Positions 22,462 through 34,932 are shown, numbered from the stretch's first letter. The stretch: 64,000 nucleotides of DNA from Poa pratensis (GCA_947311845.1 CAMZMU010000089.1:19163338-19227337), one strand, 5' to 3'. Made by a program: numbers and translations. The notes: a model not told the origin generated them from the letters alone.

Positions 22462-25400
22462 TGAAAGAACATGGTTGCCCCATGTGTGGTTTTGGTAATT
22501 AATGACAATCCTTATGGACTAATGTGTATATTGAGATATCCTTGTAGGTTTGTCCATAGGCAACACTTGAACTCCATGTGCTGGATTCAAGTATCCATGT
22601 GGGTTTAGGCATCTTCCCATGCGTTCGCATCAAAAGGAAGATTTCATATAACCTATGGAGGATGAACATCAAGATAATGGTCGAAGTGAAGACGTGCCTT
22701 AGAGAGACTCTCCCATAATGGTGTATGGGGGAGCGACATGTGAGTCTTCATCAAGCAAAGCGCAATCAAGAAAGGTGGTCCACTTGAAGAGATCAAGATT
22801 GTCATCATCTAGCTCAAGTGGAATGCGCAAGGCAAAGGTATGATCTTGATAGGGTTTCTATTTTACCGGTCTCATGGTGTTAGTTGGGAGACCGGGTGAT
22901 AGGATAGTTTCCGTTCCATCAAGAGGGGCTCTCAAATGAGTAACTTGATCGTATCATCGTAGAGAGCTCAAACCTTTGCATCTCTAGAATCATCTTTCTT
23001 GGTTCTTCTTTGCGCTTTATCTTTGTTGGGTTTTGGTGCTTGTCGTGATCTTCATGACAAGCTCATGTTCTTCGAAAACGGATTTCGCATGGAAAACTTG
23101 TTGCGTTTTCGGTGTTGGAAATATCATCGGTTTATCCTTGAGGAAAGTTTCACACCTTCCTATATGTGGTGACTTTACTCTATATATGGTTATTGATATT
23201 TCCTTATCTTTCCAACCTCGTTGGTCTCATCTCGTTTGGAGTTTCCTTGCAAAAGTTATTGCAGTTCTGGTACCAGGCTAACTTTCACCTGACGGTAGTA
23301 CCGCTCCTCCTAGAGCGGAACTGCTGCAGTGCCCAGTAGGACTTCCTATGGCGGTAGTAGCGCGGTCGGTACCGCTGCCCATCAGGCAGCGGTACTACCG
23401 CTGGAGCTACCGCCAGAGGTACCGCTAGGAGGGATTTAGCCTCTGGTATCCTAACGGTACCCGGACGGTAGTGGCCTCGTAGTACCGCTGGATTTATTCA
23501 TTTAAGTCCAGCGGTAGTACCGGCAACTCCGGCGGTAGTACCGCTACCTGGAGGCAGCGGTAGCCCTTGCGGTACCGCATCCGCTGGGAAGCGGTGCTGC
23601 ACTGGGTACCGCCAGGATACTGATGCATGTAAAATGCATACATGAACTTTGCATGTTATTACTAGATATTCCTACATATTTGCAACTTATATGATGTTAT
23701 ATTCATGTTTTATAATGATTTCGGGGATTTTCTAAACAATCCCCCCTCTTTTGGTTCTAACTCTGTTTTCCAGAAAACGTCTTTTTTAGTGTTTCGGACT
23801 TTCCGGGAGCTTCAGGACTCCAAAAAGGGCAAGGCCAAAGAGCACGGTTCAGAATTTTCGAGACGAACGCAATGGGCTGAAAATGAAGACCAGAAGCCCA
23901 ACCAGCTGGAAACTACAGGGCCCCACGTGGTCAGATTCCCTGGTCGCGTGAGGCACCCTCTTTTCCCCCTCGTGGCTCCGATGCCGTCCGTTTTCGTCTC
24001 CGTGGCTTTGTCTTGACCTAAAACCGGCTATAAAAATAGTCCCCTGGGTAGTTTCGGGAGGAGGCGGCGGAGAAACACAAAACCACGAAACAGAGAGTCA
24101 GAAGGCTGCCGCCGGAGAAGATCGGAGGGGGGAAACGCCGCCGGAATCACCTCCGGAGGGCTCCACCCCCCTCCGGCGTGTTCATCATCAACATCTACAG
24201 CAAGATCATCTCCATCTCTCCACTGTAAACTCTTGGCAAACATGATATATGATGCAATATACTATTCCCTTGATCTATTGTGTCTCCCCATCTATGTTTG
24301 AGAAGTGATTTGTTCATGGCAATAGTGAAATAGTTCGTTGATTGGTTGCATACAAGTTTTGTTATCTTTTATGATTGTCTTTATGTACAATATATGAGTG
24401 CACACATATGTTGGGGAATGCATGTAAGGTGATCACCGGTATTGTAATGGAGTGAGGGAGACTTGGGAGGACATGTAAACCTGAGACCGAGTCATGAAGT
24501 TACTTTATTGGGGGATATATATAGGGGACCTTAGAACTTAAGGCTATGGTGGGACTTTTATGTCTTAATAATTCTTGTGTGCTCATTTACTTGGCCATGA
24601 GATCCATCATAAGGGGTTTTAGTTCATTTACTTGGCTACACCTATTTATGGCTCCTTCCTAGAAGAAACAATTAAGACTGAAACATGTGCTTCACTAATT
24701 GTGACAACCACACGAATGAAATAACAATTGCTAGAACATTTGCTCCCTTGAGATATTTGCTACTTGAGATATTTGCTACTTGCTACTTTGAGAAACTTGC
24801 TCTAAGAAACTTGCATTTGAAACTTGATTGAGAAACTTGTTACTAGATAAACCCATTCCACATCACTTGCATTCATTAGTTAGTTCCTTTCATATTTAAA
24901 CTTATATATTGCTTTGCACAAACGGCCATATAAGAGGGTTATAGGGCTTTAGAGAATAGATAGTTTACCTTCAGCTCCTCGTGGGTTCGACACTCAAATA
25001 CTCATCGAATTGTGCTACAGTGATTCCTTACTCTTGGGGATTATCAGATACCCGCAGCGGTAGTACCGCTGGGCTCGGCGGTAGTACCGCTGTGCACGAG
25101 AACTGCACATAACGGTCAGATTTTTGGGGGACCTATTTAAGGGGTCTTCTTCCCCAACGGTTCCATAACTCTGGAGCTCGTGTTTTCCCCCATTGCTGAC
25201 CCTCCTTGAGCTTGCTATCTCTCTATCCCTCCAATGATTCTTGCTCCTTCTTGAGGGAAAAGAGAGAGGAGATCTAGATCTACTATTCCACCAATCAATC
25301 TCTCCTCTTAGTGAGGGGTAGTCTTTGGATCTAGATCTTGGGATTCATTTGGTTATTTCCTTGCTCTTCCTCCCATCTTCCTCCATAGCATTAGTTGCTT

Positions 25401-26107
25401 TGGTGGGATTTGAGAGTGAAGGGTTTGAGCACTTCTTGTGTTCTTGCCATTGCATTAGGTGCATCGGTTTGAGTTCTCCACGGTTATACGTGGAAGTAAA
25501 GTTTGAGAAGCTTATTACTCTTTGTGGATTGCCTCTTGGGTTGCTTGTAATCCTAGGAGGCCTTTGTGGGTTTCGGAAGCCTCCACTTGTTGCGAGGTGC
25601 TCCGGAACATTGTTGGGATGCTCCAACTCATTGTGGAGTTCCCCGACCTTTGTGTACGGCTTGGTCAACGCCTCGAAGGTGACCTCATAGTGGAAGAGCT
25701 ACGCCTTCACCGGCAAAGCTCACGGAGAATAGAGTGAGCACATCCGTGCTATTGGAGCGCCTAGGTGGCTCCACACTCCTCCAACGTAGACGTACTTCCC
25801 TTGGGAAGGAACTACGGGAAACATCTCTCGTGTCCATTTTGCGGTTATCTCTATACCCGAACTCTTACTTATACATTTACCTTTGTGATAGCCATCGAGT
25901 TTGAAGTTATATATCTTGCTATCACTTAGTGGTTGTTCTTGTCTAGCATAAGTCGTTGGTGCACATAGGTGAACCTAGCTTGGTTAGGTTTTGTGTTTGA
26001 TAAATTAAACGTTAGTTTTATTCCGCATTTATTCAAGCCTAAACCGTAATTATTTCAAAATGCCTATTCACCCCCCCCCCCTCTAGGCGACATCCTTTGC
26101 ACTTTCA
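22462..26107. mobile_element. Solo LTR (about 2.2 kb before nested insertion)
   Basis: Begins TGAAAGAACATGG and ends GCACTTTCA, with a 5-bp duplication GAAAC at 22457-22461 and 26108-26112. No internal coding region is present, so this is a recombination-derived solo LTR. It contains many inverted GCGGTA/TACCGC words (23290-23620, 25050-25110) and is split by a second solo LTR. Confidence 0.82.
23621..25046. mobile_element. Solo LTR nested in solo LTR
   Basis: 1426 bp, starting TGATGCATGTAAAATGC and ending GGGGATTATCA, flanked by GATAC at 23616-23620 and 25047-25051. No internal domain. It interrupts the outer LTR in its GCGGTAGTACCGC-rich zone. Confidence 0.85.
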
Positions 26108-26112
26108 GAAAC

Positions 26113-27469
26113 AAGCCATAAGTCACGTAGCTATAAGTCATGTGTAGCTATTCCAAAATATTTGCTCCTAGCACGCCCCATGCAAAACACTTGTTAATGA
26201 AAAAGACCTCGCCACGTACGCTCTGCGCGCCGAACATGGATATGGAAAGCTTCTTATGACGAGTAGAGGAGAGCATGAATTGGTCCTTTTTAGTGCTTCG
26301 TATGTGTTGCACTTGCACTTTTCGAAAAAGAATTACACACGCAACTAGCAAGGCAAGCACATGCTGGACTACAAATTCAAATTGGTATACATGGGAACAT
26401 GATTGATTATATGGAAAAAAAATCAAGGATGGACTATATTACTTTACTATAAGTAGTGAATCGTATAAAGAATTTCAAAATTATATTTTCACATAAATGC
26501 TCTATTCGAGTGTGCATCCATAATTTTTTTCTGTAAAAATAATCTATCTTTATTGATCCATTAAAAATATTTGATACATGAAAAACCAAAACGAAGGAGA
26601 ACACAAAGGCTTTAAGAGCATATAGTTTGCCAGAAAAACGGTACATTGTCTTCTATTGTCATAGATAATTTCAGTACAAATAAAAGGTGTTAAGGACTCC
26701 ATATATCGCAAGGTGCACCTAGAAGATGTTTAAAATTATCAACAACAAATATGTCTAACACTACTATAAGTCATTATTGACGAATTGCAAACCAAAGGCA
26801 TAAAAAAATGTGCATGGCTTCGGGGATAACTGTAAATGGTCCTAGCAGGTCTTGAGTCGTGTCTCGGGTGGTTATTGGGATATCCGTTGATGAAACATTA
26901 GTTGCTGACAGTATCTCTGTAATACAAAATATTAATGTGGTTTAATACTATACCATACGATTGTATTTCATATCATCCATGGTTCTCAACTAAGTTAAAT
27001 ATGTTCTAAAAAATAAAATAGGTTTTGGTTTACTGAAAGAAAATCCGTGGACATGTTCAATATGGTGAATATGATGCCCTTGCAAAATTTTATAGTGTTC
27101 ACATAAATAATAGTTATCGAAAACATAACAATAGTTGATTCCTTTTTACGTCACTAACCTGTGCAGGTGCACGGACTAGGGTCACATGGTGTTTCGGAGA
27201 ATTTAATATAATAATTCACGCATAGATTAAAATGAACCATATAAAAACGGTGATATTATCTTAAAAACAAAGAAATCTAGACCTTTATCTGGTGAATGTA
27301 TTTTATATGATGTGATCAAATCCCGTTTTAATGATGTCAAATACACTTTTCTACGTTCGATGGTTTGTAATTATTTACGATTTAAGCGAGCAAATTATAT
27401 AATTTAGAAATTAGTATGTTTAACGTCTCTAGGACCATTTCCGGACACATTGAGTGGGCTTAAGATGAT
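26113..27469. other. Helitron interior, no gene recognised
   Basis: AT-rich Helitron body between the solo LTR and the 3' hairpin. Short open frames on both strands have no recognisable domain. No Rep or helicase motif is visible. Confidence 0.5.
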
Positions 27470-27500
27470 GCCCTCGCATTTGCGAGGGCCACCTGGCTAG
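27470..27500 (+). other. Helitron 3' hairpin and CTAG terminus
   Basis: gccctcgca-tt-tgcgagggc forms a 9-bp stem, then cacctgg and CTAG. This is the canonical Helitron 3' terminal arrangement. Confidence 0.9.
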
Positions 27501-28701
27501 TTCTGAGAAAAGAGATGGCGCATGTGACCAAGATGAAGAAGGGCTCAAATTGTTTGTAGAAGGATAGGAAATCTTGTAGAGTAAAGGCTTTTCAGAAGGA
27601 TAGAAAATCTAGACTTACAAAGCAAGTCCCAGATTGCCAGAGGCGGAGGATTTTTGTTTGGTCAAATCACCGGCTCTCCACTAGAAATGTCCTATGTATT
27701 TGTCAATTTCGTCAATACTTTATGAGAGAACTAGCCGAGGTAGAAAGTTGGAAAGGAGGTCAATGATTCAAACTAAGCACAACTTTGAAGTCTTCTCTCA
27801 ACTCCGAAGCTGTCCAGAGTGTTGGGAAACTTGGGCCTTCTATTTGTAGTGACTTCCTCTCGTCTTCTTAGCGAGCCTCAAGACCAGTAGTGGAAGCCCA
27901 CCGAGCGGCCCAGGCGTAGTATAGAAGTGGCAATTGTACTACATGGTTCATGTCATACTCTAAAAAAACACGGTTCATGCCGTCGAGAATCAGATAACTG
28001 TTTTGTTGTACACGATCATACGACCCAGTGGTTGAAAATATTTAAGCATATTTTTTCCTGTATAGAAGATTTCGTGAATGATTGATCTGATAATGAAATA
28101 CTACATATATTGTTCCACTTTCACAACAATTAGGCCACACTAAACCATCACAAAAATGCAAACCTTTTGGATGAAGCATGCCAACTATTGGAACTAGTCC
28201 TAGTACCACTTCTGTCTAGCGTTTCCCTGCTTCACCGGATCGGATTTGCTACGGTTTAAGACAAACAGGACCGATGATTAAATTACCATGCATACGGTGC
28301 ACTGCTCTACGTAATTCCTCGTCCTTTCGTCTAGCTACTTAAAGCTAGTGTAACGTACATCTTAAAAGAAGAGCCTTTCAAGTATACGATGTTACGCTCC
28401 AACTTGCTTCACTTGTTGGGTACGACTCCCTCGGTTATACACACGTGCTTTCTTGTAAACTAAAACTAGTTTTACTTAGGCAATGGCGACAATGCAGTGT
28501 TCTCACTTCTTCTTCCAGTAGAGAGAAGAACACAGAGACCAAAACTTTTGATGAATCCTCCCCTATTCTGAAACTGAGCTTGGTTAACCGTCAAGTATTA
28601 GCCATGTCACTGGCTAAGATGATAAAATGACTTCATTAGCCCCACAGATGCGTGATGTGTCGCTCTCTCTCTGGACCAGAAGTCTTCAGCACAAGCACTA
28701 A
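27501..28701 (+). repeat. Copy B of the F3'H downstream block, continued
   Basis: Resumes at the base after the Helitron (ttctgag...gagatgg). It parallels copy A 1082-1300 and copy C 35702-36840. No gene is evident. Confidence 0.8.
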
Positions 28702-30783
28702 TTTTTTTAGAAAAGGGGAAGCCCCAGCCTCTGCATCAATTGATGCATGCGGCTTTTATTAATTTATTAAAATTCAACATCCGTTATTACATCATGGGTC
28801 GCTCAAAGTTGCGACATGGATCAACCATCTAAAAAGAAACGACAACATAGAATGATTCTGCATCAACATGTTATCCTCAGATCAGAACGCCAGCTGTACT
28901 GGTTGTATAAATCCCGCGCAACCGATTCCAACAGGTTGCACCCAATAGCCATTTCGGCGTGCTTCTCCGTTGACTGTAGAAAGGACCACGAACGGATCCA
29001 GTGGGTGGCCATCGGGATTACCTGCATAAAAGATGTAGTTTTTGCTCTGTTAATTCGTATATTCCAAATGGCCCAAAGTAAAGCACAAACTCCAACTCGG
29101 AGTTGAACTTTTTCTTTTTTTGGAACTCCGTTTAGCTAATGACCAAAAAGATTATTAACACTCGTTGGGGGGAAAATGTTTAGGGCCATGTACACTATAC
29201 GCCAAATCATCTTCGCAAAAGGACACGATATAAATAAATGTTGAATTGTTTAACCTTGATCACAAAAACAACACTTTTTGCTACCATTCCAATTACGCTT
29301 TGCAACGTTATCCTTAGTTAAAATGACCTTCCGATACAAGAACCACATAAAAATCTTTATTTTAAGTGGTACTTTCATCTTCCAGATATATTTACGGAGA
29401 AAAACTGTAAGATCACTCATAAAGTCGAGATGTAGGGATTTCACTGTGAAGACCCCTGTATTAGTTAGTCTCCAAATGAAATTGTCCGGTTGGTCTGTCA
29501 GCTGGACATCCATTAACCGGTTGACAAGATGTAGCCATCTTGTCCACTTATTTTCCGTCAACGCTCTCCTAAAACCTATGTTCAAAGGGGGCGCTTGAGA
29601 CAGCACCGTAGCCACCGAAACTTCTTTTCGCTGGACGATATTATAAAGGGAAGGATATTGAATAGAAAGGGGCTCATTCCCAAGCCAAGTATCTTCCCAG
29701 AAGCGAGTCTTTTCGCCATTACCAACATTAAAAGAGCCACGTGAAAAGAACCCTCTTTTAATTTCATGAGGCCCTTCCAAAAAGGAGAGTCGGTTGCTTT
29801 AACCTTTACTTGGGATAGAGATTTCGAATGCAAATATTTATTGTGGATCAGCTGGTGCCACACGCCTTCCTCCTCGCTTAAAATTTTAAAAAGCCACTTG
29901 CTTAATAAACATTTATTTTTAATATCTAGAACCTCTATCCCTAACCCCCTTGATCTTTTGGTCTGCAAATGATGTTCCATTTAGTAAGTCTATACTTTCT
30001 TTTATGGCCATCGCTTTGCCAAAAAAATCTAGATCGAAAGAAATCCATTCTCTTACGCACCCCTATGGGTACTTCAAAGAAGGAAAACATGAACATGGGT
30101 AGACTTGTCAGTACCGAATTAATTAAGATTAATCTGTCCCCATAGGACAAGAGTTTCCCCACCCAACTTGCGAGCTTTTTCTCAAAACGATCCTCTATGG
30201 ATTTCCATTCACTATTTTTCAATTTTCGGAAATGAATTGGTATACCCAAGTACCTAAAAGGGTAGGATCCAGACTCACATCCAAAGAGATTCCTATAATC
30301 GTCTTCCATGTCCTTTGCTTTTCCGAAGCAAAAGAGTTCACTTTTGTGGAAATTAATTTTTAAGCCTTATAATTGTTCGAACATACACAGAATGAGCTTC
30401 ATGTTCAACGCTTTGTCAAAATCGTGTTCCATGAAAATAATTGTGTCATTAGCATATTGTAGGATCGACACCCCCCCATCTACTAGGTGAGGTATAAGTC
30501 CCTCTACTTGCCCATCTTCCTTAGCTCGAGCAATAAGAATGGCCAACATATCTGCTACGATATTGAATAGAATAGGTGATAACGGATCTCCCTGTCTCAG
30601 CCCTTTACGTGTCTGAAAGTAGTGTCCAAGGTCATCGTTCACCTTTATGCCCACACTACCCCGGGTAACAAACTGTTGTACCCATTGACACCATTTAGGA
30701 TTAAAACCTTTCATCCTCAAAACTTGTTGCAGAAAAGGCCACTGAACCTTATCATAGGCCTTTTCAAAATCAAGCAACATAAT
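28702..30783 (-). mobile_element. 5'-truncated L1-like LINE
   Basis: The minus-strand coding order is reverse transcriptase (DFEKAYDKVQWPF, KGLRQGDPLSPILF, and QYANDTIIFMEHD where YADD is expected, 30790-30367), then connection region (YPFRYLGIPIHF, 30309-29941), then zf-RVT C-terminus (WEDTWLGNEPL, FTVKSLHLDF, KMKVPLKIKIFMWF, 29780-29250). Several frame breaks are present. A T-run at 28702-28708 marks the 3' end. An imperfect flanking repeat (caagcactaa against caagcaacataa) is the possible target duplication. Copy C around 38600-38635 is uninterrupted. Confidence 0.82.
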
Positions 30784-31186
30784 CTTACCCGGGCAAACTG
30801 AGCTTCTGGATGCACACATCCATCTATCTATTGGCATCACATAATTGCTTGGCTTTTTAGCCAAGCCTAAGACACATAACATGACCAGCAAGACGCACTT
30901 AATCAGCAGCACAACATGCTCGGAGCTTAAAAGCACCCTAACAACTGATGTCATCCAAAAGCTACATTTGCTCTGCCGGTTAGGCCGTGATCCATCCATC
31001 AAGGTCAAAGGGCTGAGCCGGACAAAAGCAGAGAGACAGAGGTCTCGGCTAGCCGACCACCTGCTTCTCGTCCTGGTATTTTTTTCCCCAAAGACTGTAC
31101 GCACCTGCCACTCCCTGTTGGAGAAGAACTTAACACTTTCCTGGTAATGATGTTTAGTCCAAATTAAGCCGTGATATGATGAAGTT
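30784..31186 (+). repeat. Copy B of the F3'H downstream block, continued
   Basis: Matches copy C 38630-39080 (acccgggcaaactgagcttctgg, cttggctttttagccaagcc, cagcagcacaacatgctcgg). No gene. Confidence 0.75.
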
Positions 31187-31202
31187 CCAGCCTTGGAATC
31201 TA

Positions 31203-31375
31203 AACATGGTCAACGGGGAATGATCCCTCCCTTAACTTTACGTTGTTAGGTAGGTGAGATGCCCGGTTTATTCGAGTATGCCTCGGCGCAGCCATTTAGG
31301 CGCAGCTGGGACTCGAACCCGGGCCGGCTAGGCGCGCACTCGCAGCCTCTGCCACTGGGTTAGCACCCAGTTCTC
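31203..31375 (-). mobile_element. tRNA-derived SINE
   Basis: 173-bp insert between 16-bp duplications ccagccttggaatcta (31187-31202 and 31376-31391). On the minus strand the 5' part is tRNA-like, with a B-box GGTTCGAGTCC and an A-box-like CAGTGGCAGAGGC. The site is uninterrupted in copy A (1573-1592) and copy C. It is probably an Au-type grass SINE; the family is not verified. Confidence 0.8.
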
Positions 31376-31391
31376 CCAGCCTTGGAATCTA

Positions 31392-31925
31392 CCAGGCAGC
31401 TATAGTAGGTACGTCCGAAGAGAGTGAATTGCAGCAGAAACCAAGAAAGATATATCGTTTTCTGTTCTTCCGTGGACACGCAGGAGAGGGATTAATTTTT
31501 CGAAATGGGGACATAGCCCCGTCCTTGCATCAAACGATGCACATAATTTTATTTTATTGCAAATTTCAATAGTAGTAAAAAGTTTTATAGCTCATGGATC
31601 GCACAACGTGGCCACATGAATACGCCACCGGAATAAAAGAGATATAAGACAACTACACATATTGCAATTGTATAGCATGCAGCGAGCCACCTTGGTTGTA
31701 AATAGTCCGACCGCCATTAACCAAGCGCATTCAGAATCCAAACGCCCTTGTTGGTCCTTTGGAAGGAGATAGAACCACATGTGGATAATCCAAAAAGTAG
31801 CCGATGAATAATCTGCAAAGGATGGACAGCTCCAGCCGTGTACCTATACTATGGTAGCAGGAAATTCTACGAGCTTAAATCTCTAAACACCTGCGAGAGA
31901 TGGTGGACTGCTGGTGGCTATTTAT
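31392..31925 (+). repeat. Copy B of the F3'H downstream block, distal end
   Basis: Matches copy A 1590-2124. At 31925 the sequence switches directly to the upstream block of the next unit, giving the tandem junction. Confidence 0.8.
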
Positions 31926-32151
31926 TCAGATATGTTGTCCACCGAGTACCAGCTCGTGGCCATTGACTGGTGTCGCTCAAGCCTATCGACAGAAAGGGAA
32001 TGAAGGTAGAGTAATGCCAAATTTCAAAAACCATGGGGACAAAATGTGCAAGCATGTTTCAACTATCGATCCCAATGGCTATAGAATCTGAGGCAGCCAA
32101 ATAGTATGTAGCAACAGATCTTTTTTCTACATACTACATTCTTACACCAAG
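31926..32151 (+). repeat. Copy C of the F3'H upstream block (promoter remnant)
   Basis: Matches 14515-14720 plus 15240-15290 without the two MITEs. Homology stops after cttacaccaagcc. The equivalent point in copy B is about 483 bp before the F3'H ATG. No P450 coding sequence follows. Confidence 0.85.
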
Positions 32152-33141
32152 CCGAGAAGTAAAGAAGGCTGGCCAATCCATCTCTAGGGGTACGGTCCAC
32201 TTACGGCTGAGGCCAGTCCTGCATGGCCAATCTATCACCTCTAGCATCACCCCTGTCTTGACATCAACGACGTAGACATGACGTTGGTTGCCACTGATGA
32301 CCAACATGCCATTGTTCTCTCCCAAGCATGTGTATACAAAGAGATATCCATTGTTCCGCAGCTGAATTGGTATTGTTAGCTCAAGCGTCCGAGTGTTGGT
32401 CCACGATAGAAGTATCTTGTGTTGAGTCCAAATCTCTAGCCGGGTACCATCCCTTTGCAGGCAGAGCAACGTGCGTCTTCCCTCGGCGTCGACGCTAAAA
32501 TACGGTTCATCGTAACTAGAGTTAAGCATGATACTACAGAGTTGCGATGGGAGGTTTAAATCCGTAAAGGAGACGCGGCCGGTCTCGGTGCTTACATCAA
32601 AAGTGTACAGTTCTGATGTACCCCGGAAGAGCCAGTGCGTCATCCCACGGCATACGGCCGCTTTGTGCTGCTTGAACCACGCGTGTATGCCATTACCCTC
32701 CACACTACCGGAGCATATGTTCCATCTCCGCTCACCTGTTGACAAGTAGGTACGGAGACAATATCGCAGTCCGTTGGTGCGAAGGACTAGCACCTTGAAG
32801 TGCAACCCTAGTTGTTGGCGGCCATTGTTGGAGAACGCAAGGTCTGTGGTGGTCAGTATGGCATATCCGGTCACATAGACGTTGCGGATCTCTAGTGGTG
32901 GGAGCATATCGAAGGTGCCAGCAAGCAGGTTGCACATGCATAGGACATTGCCGCCGGCCTGGTCCAATTGGCCGAGGCGCACGAGGAGTAGCCCGTGACG
33001 CGAGATCAGTGGCACTGCGTCGTCGAAGAAGCCAGGATGGCCGAGGTTGGGGAAGAAGGAGCCGAGGATGCGGTGGCTAGAGCGAAACAGTGGTTGCGGC
33101 GGGACGAGGCACGGCGCAATTTTCTTTCTTTGGCCGCACAA
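32134..33141 (-). pseudogene. F-box-associated C-terminal region
   Basis: A 335-codon open frame with the pattern of the grass F-box/DUF-type family. Features include FFDDAVPLISRHGLLLVRL, VCNLLAGTFDMLPPL-like MCNLLAGTFDMLPP, repeated WLFRGTSELYTFDV-like beta-propeller strands, and LEIWTQ. These proteins are substrate adaptors of SCF ubiquitin ligases. The N-terminal F-box is not attached; it lies 1.8 kb away at 34932, with unrelated DNA between. The last codons (LGVRM and stop) are encoded by the duplicated F3'H upstream sequence, so the native C-terminus is truncated. A functional product is unlikely. Confidence 0.65.
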
Positions 33142-33189
33142 CTCTATAGCAAAGATGCTGGGAAACGGGTGATAAACACCATATATATA

Positions 33190-33350
33190 CTCTCTCCATT
33201 TTTTAATATAAGATGTTTTAAGTGTTACACATATTGTCTAGATACATACTAAAGTGAGTAAACATGCACACTAATACATGTCTACATACATTTGTGTACA
33301 TATGAATGTGGACAAATGCTAAAACATCTTATATTAAAAAACAGAGGGAG
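33190..33350. mobile_element. Stowaway MITE
   Basis: 161 bp with inverted termini CTCTCTCCATTTTTTAATAT and its complement-like right end. TA at 33188-33189 and 33351-33352. Confidence 0.85.
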
Positions 33351-33352
33351 TA

Positions 33353-34626
33353 CCTTTTTACCCGCCATTTTCTGAAGGCATTATATTGTTTCATTGGTCG
33401 AATGGACTAAAAGTCATTGTTAGATATAATAATATTTCCCAAATGAACATATTTACATTCTTGCTTCCATTTCTTGCAGATTAGTGCGACAAGGCACAAA
33501 TTCTTCTGATCTGGATCATTTGGACAAGTTCGTGCGTATAACCTTAATCAGAGGGACCTGAATATAAAGAAACAAAGACCACAAGGGATTGACATGAAGA
33601 GGAGAAGGACAAACTTGTGAAGAAAGAAGAGAAGTGGAGGAAAAATGTGCAAAATAACCAGAACAGATCGGGGCATCAAATCCCTAGCAGCAGCCTCCAC
33701 GAAGGCCAGGCCTGGCGTTCTGTCCCCTATCCCAAAGGCTCCTTCTTCACCTCCGGCCGCCGCCACGGCCAGGCCAGGCGTGACGACGCGCCATCAAGCC
33801 ACCAGAACCAGCTGCCGCGCCACCCAGCCACCATCACGAGCTGCTCCAGCCCCTGCCATGCGACGCCGGCTCCCTCTTCATCAACGAACCAGCGAAGTCG
33901 ACGACTTTCTCCAATCCCAAGTGCTGCTGTTCTTCTCCAACCCCAAGTGCTGCTGCTGCTGATCTTCCACAAGAAGAACGACCTGAAGCTCCTCTCCCTC
34001 AACCTTCGTGGTGCTCCTCTCCACCAACCTGAATGCTTCTCTTGTGTTGGTTCAGAACGATCCATCTCTCCCTCTCTTTAATTTCTGCACTTTTATGTGA
34101 ACTAGTGTTGTCAGACGACTTGATTTGAATATAAAGACTTGTACGTGTTGGTGTGGTAGTTGATCTGAATACTAGACTGTGACCTGTACCAGTTTTTTTT
34201 TTTTTTTTTTTTTTTGCGAAAAAGAACCTGGCATTAAAAGAAATATTGAACCGTACAAAACACATCAAAAAAATCGAAAATTACAACGAGATCCTTGAGA
34301 TGCTACCTGTACCAGTTATTCATGTATGTCTACGTGCTTGTTAAATATGCTACTTGTGTGTGCCGAATCCTGTTCATTTTCTAGTGCATGTGGTTTATGA
34401 ATTGGTGTACTGTTATGTGTACTGTCGATTGCTGCTCTTCGTAAACTTGATCTATATTTGTGAGGAGTGTTAAGTCGTGCAAAAGTACCCTGTGTTGTTA
34501 CTCTGTCCCTTGTCTCCAACCTTTGCTTCTATCCCAATCTTTGCTGTATGCTAGTAATTGTCTCTATGCTAATGTTGTTCAGTGAGGATATATATTAGTG
34601 ATCTTTGTGGTTTTATTACTCTAGAT
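33353..34626. other. Insert between the two F-box gene parts, unassigned
   Basis: Moderately GC-rich DNA with overlapping open frames on both strands (33645-33962 +, 34065-33727 -) and no domain I recognise. It separates the F-box from the F-box-associated region. No clear terminal repeats or target duplication were found. It contains a small LINE insertion at 34195-34304. Confidence 0.4.
34195..34304 (-). mobile_element. 110-bp LINE 3' fragment
   Basis: Perfect 13-bp duplication acctgtaccagtt (34182-34194 and 34305-34317), with a long T-run directly after the left copy. It is a heavily 5'-truncated minus-strand retroposon. Confidence 0.82.
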
Positions 34627-34932
34627 TTAAATTCCTGCACTTGAACTCTGTTTATGACGACCTAGCTTTAGCCGGGCACAATCAACGTCGCCTAGTCCCT
34701 GTGGAAAGAACGACATCCGCTGTTTGAGGGCGAACAATTGCACTATATTACAGTTGATCAACGGGGACGAGCAGTACAAATCCTCCGAGAAGCAGCGGCA
34801 GAGGAAGGTGCGGTCAGCGATGAACAGGCGGCGCCACCCCTTGCATGCGGTGGCGCAGCGGAAGAGGGCAGCGAAATCCTTGACGCGCTTGAAGATCTCG
34901 CGGAGAACATCGTCTGGGAGCAAGACTGCCAT
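34627..34932 (-). pseudogene. F-box domain fragment
   Basis: The frame from the ATG at 34932 reads MAVLLPDDVLREIFKRV, then ALFRCATACKGWRRLFIAD. This is a canonical ~40-residue F-box that binds SKP1. The frame then drifts into unrelated sequence and stops at 34627. It pairs in orientation and family with the region at 32134-33141, so the two are likely halves of one broken gene. Confidence 0.7.

Larger units (their letters stand above)
19884..27500 (+). mobile_element. Helitron, 7.6 kb with nested insertions
   Basis: The 5' end is TCTATTCTATTATATATAC, preceded by A (19883). The 3' end is a 20-bp hairpin (27470-27489), a 7-bp spacer and CTAG (27497-27500), followed by T. There is no target duplication, as expected for insertion between A and T. 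The uninterrupted site is readable in copy A (caatcca then ttctgac, about 1078-1091) and copy C (about 35698-35711). Without the nested solo LTR (22462-26107 plus its duplication) it would be about 4 kb. I see no Rep/helicase gene, so it is non-autonomous. Confidence 0.9.

Noticed and set aside
31250..31375. Possible tRNA gene on the minus strand
   Set aside because: It has a B box and A-box-like sequence but no complete cloverleaf is evident, and it lies in a 173-bp insert with 16-bp target duplications, so it is a SINE.
33645..34081. Two overlapping plus-strand frames as a proline-rich protein gene
   Set aside because: No conserved domain, no start context or splice support, and the opposite strand is equally open. 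Left as unassigned DNA.
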